Origin: Corinectria fuckeliana
Taxonomy: Eukaryota; Ascomycota; Sordariomycetes; Hypocreales; Nectriaceae
Direction: 5' to 3'
Assembly: GCA_019137255.1 (NCBI GenBank)
Contig: WPDH01000121.1
Location: forward strand, 248,001-312,000
Length of the DNA stretch: 64,000 nt
Shown: positions 1 through 9,924 of the stretch, piece by piece
Layout: each line of letters starts with the position of its first letter
How positions within the stretch are numbered: position 1 is the stretch's first letter
Notes under the pieces: generated by a model
The model's database searches: none
The model's input: the letters and a program-made list of their open reading frames with translations, nothing else
Told to the model about the DNA's origin: nothing
Program-made: the position numbers and the translations under genes

Positions 1-2502
1 AGTTCAGACCTCACTGCGCCGCCTTTACTCAGGCCTTTGGGTGCGTGCTGGTCGATCTCGAGGAGGACCAGCAACAGCGCAGCGTCGACGGTGCGGAAGA
101 CCTCGTGTTCGTCGGCAACACTGCCGAAGCCCTTTTTCTTCCGCCAGGCACCCAGGAACCGTCTGAGGAAGTGCATGGTCGGAGAGGGCAGCGTTGAGAT
201 GGGGTCCTTTACTGTCCTCGCAAAGTCCTCACTTCGGAGATAGGGCTCTGTTGTTTCTCTGACGCCTCCATATATCCAAATTCCCCGTCGGCCCTCGATG
301 ATCTCGTTTCGGATGCCGGGTACTAGCGATAGCACGACTCTCGGATCGAGGCTGCTGTCGACTAGGACCTCCTCCAGTGCTTTCACCTCTGGGTCCGAGA
401 ACTGCTGCTCTCCCGAGGATCGTAGCAAACTGGTTAGGAGCAGAACCCCTGCCTTCTGTCGTATATATCCTAGAGTCATAAACTCCAGCTCCGTCCGGGC
501 ATCCCGACCCCGGATCGAGTTCAACATAGTAAATATTGCTCGTCTGTCAATATGAAGTGGGTTTTCGTACCCCTTCGGACAAGCGGATTTGAGGACAGCA
601 TCCAGCTGAATAAGAAGGGGGTTGCGAATAGCCCACCAAATTCGATTTCCCGTCCAAACAGCCAAGCTCGCTTCCGCCTTTGCAAGCCGTCGGGCAAATT
701 CCTCTCCCTCCAAGTTTCGACTAGCTTCCCACTCCTCTGGCAATGATTCCTCGTCTTGAGAATCGAGATTCTGATCAAACAATTCTTTCTCTTTCGAGAG
801 TCGCTCTATCGATAATGCTGTCCTTGAATCCGATGTCTTCAGCGAGGAAGAGGTGACGTCGGAACCGACTGAGAAAGGAGTAAACCTCCTCTGGCATAGT
901 CTCTGGACAATTTCCTCGAATTTTGTTTCTTCGCTGCCCGCAAGTGAGCGAATTCCATAAATACCTGCCACCACCCCTGGTGCTTCAAGCCAGTACTTTT
1001 CGGGGACTGACTCTGCGCCTGCATCGAAACGCTGGATCTCGAGACCATGGTGTAAGCCATCATCAAAATCCTTGGCCATCGAGGCCAGGACATAACCCTC
1101 CTGCCCTTCTTGGAGACCTGATCGAGCTAAAGATAAATCCCCAGAAGGGCTATAAACAACAACCTCTTTGGGATACCTTTCGAATTCAAGCGTTGGGCGA
1201 GTTGGGTCGCCATCGAGATTGACAAACATGCCGATTCCTGGTTCTAAGGGGCTTGTGCCGGTGACTATGAGGAATTCGTCTGGGGTCGGAGAGGCGATAT
1301 GTGGTTTGAGAAATACCGCTCCGGGCTTTGGTCTGGGATTTGCGGACTGGGTTGGAGTTCCTGACCGTGAAGGTGCTGCAGGTAGAGGTTTGTCCAATGA
1401 CGGAGGGCCTGTCGAAGGGCCATCGCCCGGTGGTTTTGAGCTTGTGGAAGGCCCTGGCGATGAAGGAGTTTGGAATATCTGGCCATCGCTATCACGATGT
1501 TCATGTCGACGAATACTGCCCAGTATTGATCCACCGAGGCTTGTACTCCGACTATGGATAGGTGCGGCAGATGGTCGATTTCCCGTCGACGAAGAACTTC
1601 GCAACAAGCCACTTGCGGTATCAGTTATAAGGCTTTGGGCTTGCCCTAGCTCTCCAGGGGCTGACTCTTCGAGAGACGATATGTTCATTAGGGGTATCTT
1701 GAGCTGCCGGTCGACATCCACAAGCGCATACGCTTTAGAGTCAGCAACACATGCGAACGAGTCTCTCCGCACCGACAGGGTGCTTCCCGAAAAGTCGATT
1801 TTCTACCGAGGATCAGCTATGCTTGGTGAGAAAATTGAAAGCTGTCGCATACCTTGTGCACTCGCGCGTCTTCACCAATGCGAACGACTTGTATTCTCCG
1901 ATTGAGAGAGAGAAGAATTGTCATTACCGCAGAACCTCTGTTATCCCCCCTGGTGTCCACGGCAGGTTCATTGAGATCGATGCCACCTATCCAGTTGCAA
2001 TTCTTGACCTGGGTCGTCCCGAATACCGGGCTTAGCTCGGGCAAGGAGTAGAAAGTAACGGTCCAGTTGCATAGAATGCAAGCTTTGCCAACACGAGGCA
2101 GCAAAAGGATCTGCTGTACGCCAGGGAGGGAGCTCGAAGGAGTGGCGGAAGGTTCTGCATAGGCAGGGCATAGTCGGGATGCCAAGATGTAGACGGGCTG
2201 GCCGGATGGATCGCTGGGGTCGGGGGGGATTTGAACAAAGTGAAGCAACTCGGAAGCAGAGGTCCCAACGTATAGGTTGCTATCTACAATGACGGCTGTT
2301 AGCACGCGTAAACGACGGATGTGAACCATCTAGAGGTTGGCTTGCCTAAGTAGTCGACACAGTTGATCCTGATATCATCCTGGGAGCCATCAGGAGAGAG
2401 AGGCACATCGTCTAACAGGGACCGGAGGACGAAGGGCCCGTCTTCTCGGCTGGCGCGACGCAGGCTGGATGAAGGCTCGTCGCCTGGGCCATCGGATGTC
2501 AT
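1..2502 (-). CDS. Vps3-like CORVET subunit (CNH-domain protein), 3' end outside window
   Basis: Visible exons on the minus strand are 2346-2502, 1853-2283 and <1-1802. The ATG is at 2502. Intron 1 (2284-2345) is a GC-AG intron with a CTAAC branch site; intron 2 (1803-1852) is GT-AG. Joining them gives an uninterrupted frame that stays open to the left edge, so the C terminus is missing. After a Ser/Asp-rich N terminus the protein has the CNH/beta-propeller signature of the TGF-beta-receptor-associated/Vps3 family (LYVGTSASELLHF, then WTVTFYSLPELSPVF, NCNWIGGIDLNE and GTSPLEPGIGMFVNLDGD). A Ser/Pro-rich linker separates propeller blades. By family knowledge, Vps3 is a CORVET-specific subunit that binds Rab5/Vps21 on early endosomes and tethers membranes for fusion. 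The assignment to Vps3 rather than Vam6/Vps39 rests on these motifs and is an inference. Confidence 0.8.
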
Positions 2503-2996
2503 AGCGGCGGTTCAGGCGGTAACATCATCTGAGCGACTGTCCCATTCCCAGCGTCGCGATTGCAAAGGTCGGAAATTGCAAGTTGCGACAGCGTTGTAGC
2601 TCGAGGCTGGCGTCAGTTGACCTCGGTGGATACGCAATACGTAGCTGCCCGGAGCTGGAGGAGCTGGAGTCGTAGCGCCATCGCGAGGCTGTGGCGGGGT
2701 GGTTGGGCCCCTGTGGCGCAGGGCTTGGCGTCTTCAGCCTGGCAGCTCCAGTGACCAATGGGAGCGCGGGGCCACGCTATCGACTGAACGGAACACGTTC
2801 ACAGCTCCGAGCTAGGCCCTGACTTGAATCGTGAACTCTGCGACTTCACTACGACAATCACAAATTCCGACTCCGAACCACTAGCGTCCAGCATCTCTAG
2901 ATATTACACGCTCGTTATCGCATTATCGCGGCGGTGGAGGCTGCCTGTCCAACGATCCTGCGCTGCCCCTGAACAACTTCCACGAAAGCCGACCTC
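2503..2996. promoter_or_regulatory. divergent promoter between VPS3-like and COY1 genes
   Basis: The start codons of the two genes face away from each other across 494 bp. The spacer has no supported ORF. It contains a CCAAT sequence near 2755 (GACCAATGGG). Both flanking genes act in membrane traffic (endosome tethering and Golgi), so shared control is possible, but this is inference from layout only. Confidence 0.55.
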
Positions 2997-5269
2997 ATGA
3001 CGGACGCCGTAGTCGAAGCCGCTCTGGCAGCGGCGACCGAACCTGTTGAGGCTGGCCCAACTTTTGAAGGGGAGAACAAGTTCCAGCATGCGATATCAGC
3101 ATGGCGAAGTATGAGCTTGCTGATCATCCCGGACTCTTCGGAATTAGCTCCTGACAGTTGACGATAGACATCGATCTCACCAGCCTCGTCTCGACTCTCG
3201 ACAACACAGCTTCCGATATTGTAGCCTACCAGCGCGATTCAACGGTCCAGCGCAAGGAGCTGGCGCAAAAAACCAAGGATTTCCGAAGGCTGGATGATGG
3301 GACCAAGTTGACCGAGATCAAGGGCCTCTTGAAAGGTACAGCCTAGACATGATGGACACTCTGGGCAGTCGTTCTGAACGAAGACTGACTGCGAGTAGCC
3401 TACCAAACCTTCATTGACCTCCTCACAAACCACACCAAGTCGGTCAACTCGGCATTTTTACAAACCTATACGTCCTTCTCCGACGCGCCAGATCCGTATC
3501 CCTTACTAGAGGCGTCGGTCGACTCGATGCTCCTGTCCGAGGATACCTTGCCCAAGCTCGCCGACGAAAACAGGCACCTCCAAGAGAGTGTCTCGAACCT
3601 TACCTCGCAACTGGAAGAGACCGAGACGAAGCTCCAGGCCGAGCGGACCACCCGAAAGGAGCTAGACAGCGACCTGGAAAGCCGAGTCAAAGAAGTCGAG
3701 TCCTCGTGGACAGCGGTGCTAGAGGAGAAGAAGGATAACTGGGAAGCCAAGGAGAAGGCGCTGGAAGACAAGCTGGAAAGCCAAGATCGGCTCTTGAATG
3801 AGATGAGGGCGAGTTACGAGGTCAACCAGCGGCTGGGCAAGGGTGGGGATGACCATGACCAACGTAACCGGGTTTCGAGCGCAGAACTCGAGATGCTTCA
3901 CTCGGATCTCGAACGCACAAGCACGCGACTGGCCGAGGTGGAGGCCCGAAACGAACAGATGAGACTGGAATTGGCCCAGGCCAAGTCTTCGGTGCCATCC
4001 CAACCTGAGACATCACTGGAGGAAGACCCTGGATACATGCGCATGCGGTCAGAGAACCAGTCCATGATTCGCAAGCTGGATGCTGCTAGGGTGGAAAGGG
4101 AGGGCCTCAAGCGAAACCTCGATGCTCGAGTACGATCCATGGAGAGGGAGGTCTCGTCGTTGAAGGAGGAGAGGGATGCTCTAAAGATCAAGGCCCAAAA
4201 GTGGAACGACTACGACGATGTCAAGCAGGAATTGGAGGTTCTCAAGAGCATTGAGTTCTCGACCGGGGACGACGACGATATGCGAGATGAGATCGAGGCG
4301 AGTGACGCCAAGGGCAATGCTCTGGAGAAGCTCCTGCTAGCGCGGAACAAGAAATTGGGCGACGAGCTGACAGTCCTCCGGGTTTCGCACCGAGACTTGC
4401 AAACTCGCCTCGAGGATCTCCAGGAGGAGCTTTCGAGGACGAATGCCGAGTTGGAGCGATCTCAAAACCTCAATGAGAAGCTGGAAAGCGACTTGGAGAA
4501 TATCCAGGAGGAGGGCGCCAACGTCTTTCCGTCAGGGGCCTCAGTTGCTGGGACATATGTCACCAGGACAGCCGGGCGTAGGAGCGGCCGCATCTCACCC
4601 ACATCGTCCATCATTAGCGGCATGGATCCGCGTGGCATGGGCGATCGTGAGCAAGTTTACGGCGGTGGTTCGGGCATCTTGCCTATGGTTACGGCGCAGC
4701 GTGATCGATTCAAGAAGAAGAATGCGGAGCTGGAGCAAGAACTGTCGGAGACTCACAGGTCGGTGTCACAGCTGCGGCAGGAGGTGGCCGCGCTGCAGAA
4801 GGATAACTTGAACCTGTATGAGAAGACCAGATACGTCTCGACCTACAACCGCGGGGGTGCGGCCACGTCGTCGGCGTACGGGTCAAACCCAAACCCCTCG
4901 ACGGTTTCGATCGGCGAAACTGGCAACCCTGGCATCGCCCTGGATCGGTATCGCCAGGCTTACGAGTCCAACATCTCGCCGTTCGCGGCATTCCGAGGCC
5001 GAGAGTCGGCGAGGGCATACCAGCGCATGAGCTTGCCGGAGCGGGCGGTGTACTCGCTTACGCGGATGGTCATGGCGTCTCGCACCAGCCGAAACCTCTT
5101 TGCAGTTTACTGCGTGGCGCTTCACCTCTTGGTGTTCGTATCGATGTTCTGGCTCGGCTCGTCAGACTTTGAGCAGCATGTCGAGTCGACGGCGGCGGCG
5201 GCAGCAGCAGCAGGGTTGGCGGGGGCAGGCAGTCCGATGGACGAAGCGCCTAAGAACCCTGGAAAGTAG
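2997..5269 (+). CDS. COY1: COY1/CASP family Golgi golgin
   Basis: Three exons: 2997-3108, 3168-3335 and 3399-5269, coding 716 aa. The N-terminal signature spans the introns: FQHAISAWRNIDL, then QRDSTVQRKELAQKTKDFR and IKGLLKAYQTFIDLL, which is typical of CASP/Coy1 proteins. The centre (about residues 100-560) is long coiled coil rich in Glu, Leu and Lys. The conserved C-terminal block (RYRQAYESNISPFAAFRGRE, then LPERAVYSLTRM) precedes a tail-anchor membrane span at about residues 659-679 and a short Ala-rich lumenal tail. Length matches the family (about 680 aa in yeast and man). Family members sit in Golgi membranes and act with SNAREs and tethers in intra-Golgi retrograde transport. The first intron is phase 1 and the second phase 1; both have clear branch sites. 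Confidence 0.93.
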
Positions 5270-6901
5270 ATGAGTCTCGAGGGCCTTGTTCGTGTGTGTA
5301 ATCCGTATGTGTAGTAGATAGGAAGGGTAAGGCATGGGTGTGAAGAGACTGTGTGGGTGGGTATGCCGTGTATGTCATAGGGTGTTTCTTGGGTAGCGGT
5401 TACCATCAAATCTGCGAATATACTGTTTTCTCTACAAGCTGGCGATGAGCGGCATTAGAAACGAAGCTATTGCTTCTTGGCGATCAGATGCGTCAATCAA
5501 CCTGCGCTTGCGAGCCGGTCAATGGCCCAAGCAAAACCCCCTGCTGCGAGGATCCAACGAAGAACGGCAAATTGGAATTATGGGGTCGTGCGGCTCCACG
5601 GTAGGTTTCTATTTTCTGCAGCCGCTGGCCGCATTGGCGGCCCGGTTGCGTGGCCAATGGAGTGCGTGAGAGCAAGGCGGCCGCAGCGGATACACACAGG
5701 ATGGCTGGTGCCGCGGAGAAGAGGACACCCTCTTTTTTGTTTTTCCAGCTGCATGTTTCTTGGCTTTGGAGGAGTTTGCTAGGTTGCAGACGGCGGTTGG
5801 TTCAAGAGCAGATCTGGCATCTTGGGATGTTTGTGGGGGAATTGGTGCAGATGAGAAAATGGGGACATGTAGATAAGTAGCCTTGTCTTTGCCCTACGTT
5901 GACGATGTTGCCTTCTGTTCCTATATAAGTACATGGTGATTTCGAAGTTGTTCCTAATACATACATACCATCACCCACTTACACCGTGATTAGCTCTCAA
6001 CAGCTGCTCCTGACGTGAGGACACTTTTCCAATTCACCAGAATGTAACCTTTCACATGGGATGGGCTCAACTTCCGTTTCCGTCGTTTCCATCCCCCTCG
6101 CTTATCTATTCAACACGCTTCTGAGAAATCCATTAGCCCACGTTTCCTGCCGTAACGCCGTTCCCCATGTCCATTTCCCATGTCCATTCCCATGCCCACA
6201 GAGGATGGACGAGATGCGCATACCCGAGGCCAAGCGCTTAAACCCTGCGCCGTGAGCCAATCACCAGCCTCCCACCACACAACTTCCCTGCCCAGCCCCC
6301 TGCTTGGGTCCATTGGATGCCGTGCGTCCATTTCGTCCCTCTCCACGCGCCGCCCAAGAGAGAAAATCCACCCTCGCGCAGGTTCGACAAACGGCACGGC
6401 TTGTTTCGCGCCGGGCGGCTGCTTGCTTTGCTTGCTGCTCGGAAGCCCTTGTTCGTCCAATGGCCGCTCTCCTCGTCGACGTCCCGAGGTCGACTTGCCG
6501 CCGAACGATGCAGGGCCCTGATGCGAGGACCCGGTGGTGACTCGTTTTCATGCAGGTCGTCGTTTCGTATAATAGAGGCCACTGCCTCCGTTCTCTCGTG
6601 ATGGAAAGAAGTATCAGAATCTCTTGCATCTCGTCTCTGTGCCTCACAGTATTTCAAGACGCTCCGGTGTCTTTTTTTTCCTTTTCCCTTTTCTTTTCCT
6701 TTTACGTTTTTCTTATTTCCTTATTCCATTTCTATTTTCTCTCTATTGCGCCTCGAGCTTCTTCTTGTTTGGATTTCCGGGTTTCATCTTACGACGCTGG
6801 ACGGTCTCAACTTCTCATCGAATTCGCAACGGCTTCTTTGACACATCCACCGACTTAGATACACACAGACACCCTCTCCAACCACCCATTCGGACGTCAA
6901 T
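5270..6901. other. intergenic region, COY1 3' side to DUF3455 promoter
   Basis: No supported gene. Short ORFs here overlap one another in several frames and match nothing I recognise. A T/C-rich tract at about 6665-6760 (runs of T broken by C) lies just upstream of the DUF3455 gene and looks like a fungal pyrimidine-rich core promoter or leader. Confidence 0.5.
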
Positions 6902-7802
6902 ATGCAGTTGTTCACGATATTACTGCCAATTATGGTCGCGGGGGCCTCTGCTGCTCCCACCGCCCCGAAAGTCGTCATTCACGATTCTCGGTCAGCCGTC
7001 GACTCGCTGGGCTCGTTGTCAGGATACTTCAACACCCTCGCCGAGAAGACCCAAGCAGCGAAGGCCTCTAGCAAGGCCGCCGTGTGCAGCTTGTCGAAAG
7101 CCAAGATGCCCATCGGTAAGCTGGCTTCTTAGTTCGTGATGCGGAATCCAGTTCTGACGACATGTCATATTTAGCTCCCGAAGCACTCCCCGTCCCATCG
7201 GAGGGCCTGTCTCTCCGCCACGTCGCCGTCGGCCGCGGCACGCAGAACTACACGTGCGACACGGGCGACGCGTCCTCGGCCCCTGTGCCCGCCGGCGCTC
7301 TGGCGCACCTCTTCAACGCCAGCTGCGTGGCGGCCCTGTACCCAGACCTCCTGGAGCGCGTCCCCGGCATGGCGGTGCACTTCGACCTCGGCGAGGCCCA
7401 GCAGCTCGGCCCGAGCGGCATGCTCGAGTCCGGCGTGCACTACTTCACCAACGCCACGACGCCCTTCTTCAACCTAGACACGCAGGCCCTGGACATGGGG
7501 CACGCGCCGTGCGAAAAGAACAGCACGTCGCCCGCGCCCTCGGACGCCGCCGTCGGCCAGCAAGGCGAGGCGGCCGTGGCGTGGCTGAAGCTGACGGCGC
7601 GGGACGGCGCCACGGGCGGCATCAAGGAGGTGTACCGCCTGACTACGGCCGGCGGTAGCGCCCCGGCCACGTGCGAGGGGAAGGATGCGTCGTTTGAGGT
7701 TCAGTATGCTGCAGTGTAAGTGCCTTTGCCCCTCTTCCCCGGTTTTATGGGCGCGACTGGAAGGCTGACATGGTAATCAGATACTGGTTCTGGGGCCAAT
7801 GA
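6902..7802 (+). CDS. secreted DUF3455 family protein
   Basis: Exons 6902-7115, 7175-7715 and 7781-7802, coding 258 aa. The last exon is only 22 nt and adds the conserved end YWFWGQ; without it the frame would stop straight after AAV. An N-terminal signal peptide (MQLFTILLPIMVAGASAA, cut near Ala18) predicts secretion. Family hallmarks are VAVGRGTQNYTC, GVHYFTN, TPFFNLDTQ, AVAWLKL, and VYRLTTAGG followed by APATC and VQYAAVYWFW. Several N-glycosylation sequons (NYT, NAS, NAT, NST) fit an extracellular protein. The family has no established reaction; the name 'malate dehydrogenase' that is sometimes attached to such proteins is not supported by anything here. Confidence 0.88.
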
Positions 7803-9121
7803 GTCGAGACGAAGGCGGTTGGGAGGCCATAGGATGAATGCTGATCATGTGGGTGGGAAGTAATTAACCTCGGGACACGGCGTTATCTTGGGCATACGGG
7901 CTCAACAAGCTCATGTCTCCATCGGATTGTAATAGTGTGTATACCGTATCACTTCTTCGTTTGGGTTTCGGTTCTGTCTTCTTTCAATTCACAAATCAAC
8001 GTGAACACTGTTTGTCTGGCGTTTCGTGTAGGAATCACCTTCAACCCAATTTTTTCTCTCTCTTTACACATCAGGTTTCAGAAAATCATGTGAATCCTGG
8101 AGATGAGATCTTCTGCGAGTCAGACGGGAAACCGGGCGAGTGTCATCATCATGCCATCCACGATGCGGCCCCGGATCCGCCCGCTGCGGGATAGATCGTC
8201 ACCCAATCCCCAGGCCCTGCAGCCCCGAACTTCTCCGCGCTGGAAAATTTCCCCATGAGCATCCAGGCCGCATCCTCCCCGCGGAACAAAGGCCGCAGAG
8301 CCTAGGGGCATGGATACCCCGGACGGGCGACGGCTGAATGGACGATGGGCACCAAGGATGCAGAGGGAGGAGTGAAGGTGCTTTACATAGCGTACTCGTA
8401 GGCAAGGTACCTAAGGTAGGTAGTCAACAGGATGGCAGTGCGAATACTTCACGGGACGTTAAGTGACGAAGCGCGAGCTAGTTAGTCGGTGGCGTCAAAA
8501 CGCGATCCGAGATTCTGTAGAACAGAGCCCTTTGAACTTTCATGGCCTCATATGTCTATGTGATTTATTGCTTTGAGATGACATTGTTTGATTATTGTTG
8601 GAGTCCGTACCGAATTTGAGGCAGGGGCTTAATGCCGTGCTGTTGATTGGCGCACAAAAATGTAGCATGGAACGGTTTGCAACTGTTCTTCATATAAACA
8701 CCATTAATCAGTACTCAAAACGACTCGAGATAATTCAAACTGCTAGACAATCAGTTCCATGGAGGACTCGAGGCCAAGGGCCGAGGCGGGCGTTTAGTCG
8801 AATGACGGGCGGTATAATGCCACTGACGCCTAGCTTACTCTAAGGGTTTACCTACTCCGGACTTCCATTATGGACAAGCGCTCTTGCTGTAGCACTGACA
8901 AACAGTAGGTGGCATTCGGAGACCAACCACACTCAACAAGCCACAGTTAGTCACTGTGAGTATTCTGTATCCCGGGTCTGTTTATTACCGTCCGTCTCCT
9001 TTCGCATCCCTGCCTTCGTCCTCTCCTTCTTCTTCTTCTTCCTTCCTTCCTTCCTTCTTTTTTTGTCTTACCCAAGCACTCAGTCGCTCACATGCACACA
9101 TGCACACATGCATACACACAC

Positions 9122-9169
<48 letters not shown>

Positions 9170-9924
9170 GCTCACTTCAACGTCCTTTACTTACACTCAA
9201 TCTTCAACTCGCTCATAACAAAGCCCTCCCCCGTCGATATCCGTACCTTGTCGGGGGATGCCCGGGTCTGCCCCACCTGCCCCGGCTCTACCGACACTGG
9301 GCTCTACCGCTCTAGGCTCTCCAACTACCACTCTAGGCAGGCTCCGGCTGCAGCTACCGATCCACGCCTTCTCTCTCTCGAGTCTCGAGTCACTCCGCGA
9401 CCCCGAGTCCGAGTCCCCCGTGTCATATTCTCCAGTCCACCATCTCCAGACTTCGCCACTAGTACTTGGCCAACTAATCTACAGTCTGCTTCGTCCCGAT
9501 CTAGCCCGTTCATCCATCCGTCCCTCCATCCATCCATTCTCATTCATTCTCATCCTAGGGCCAGCCCACCTCCGCCTACGCCGCCCGCGACCGAAGCCAT
9601 ACACCTCTCTTCTCCGGTACTGTGATATCGTCCCAGCGCCGTCCCAACATAGCCCCGAGATCCTCATTGCGCATCATCCTCTCACTGGCTTCGCAATTCA
9701 GTTCGTGGTTCCCCCGCCACCCCGCCATCCAGCGACACTTCATAAACTTTACTTGGCCTTCCTTAGCTTCGACTCCGTCCGTCCGAAGAAACTCACCCCT
9801 CAACACCAACCATCCATCCATCCTCACGTTACGTCGCGCTGCGGATGCGCCGTCGCCAACTCGGATTTGAATCCAACTGCGACGACTGCCCGAGTGCGGT
9901 TCCACGGCCTCCGTTCTCAGAGCC
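7803..9924. other. intergenic region and long leader of the F-box gene
   Basis: No supported gene before the F-box start at 9925. From about 8990 to 9830 the plus strand is strongly C/T-rich (TTCC runs near 9040-9060, a CT microsatellite at 9125-9165, CATC repeats near 9510-9550). Several ATGs occur in this part, including one at 9258 that opens a 288-codon frame overlapping the F-box start. A GGTACCTAAGGTAGGTAG-type motif lies at about 8405-8423. Confidence 0.5.
9125..9165. repeat. (CT)n microsatellite, about 20 units
   Basis: An uninterrupted alternating CT tract, directly preceded by short CA/CATG repeats. It lies about 760 bp upstream of the F-box start codon, inside the pyrimidine-rich leader or promoter. 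Confidence 0.95.

Noticed and set aside
7171..7658. Frames of 89 and 134 codons inside the DUF3455 gene
   Set aside because: Arg/His/Ala-rich shadows of a GC-rich exon.
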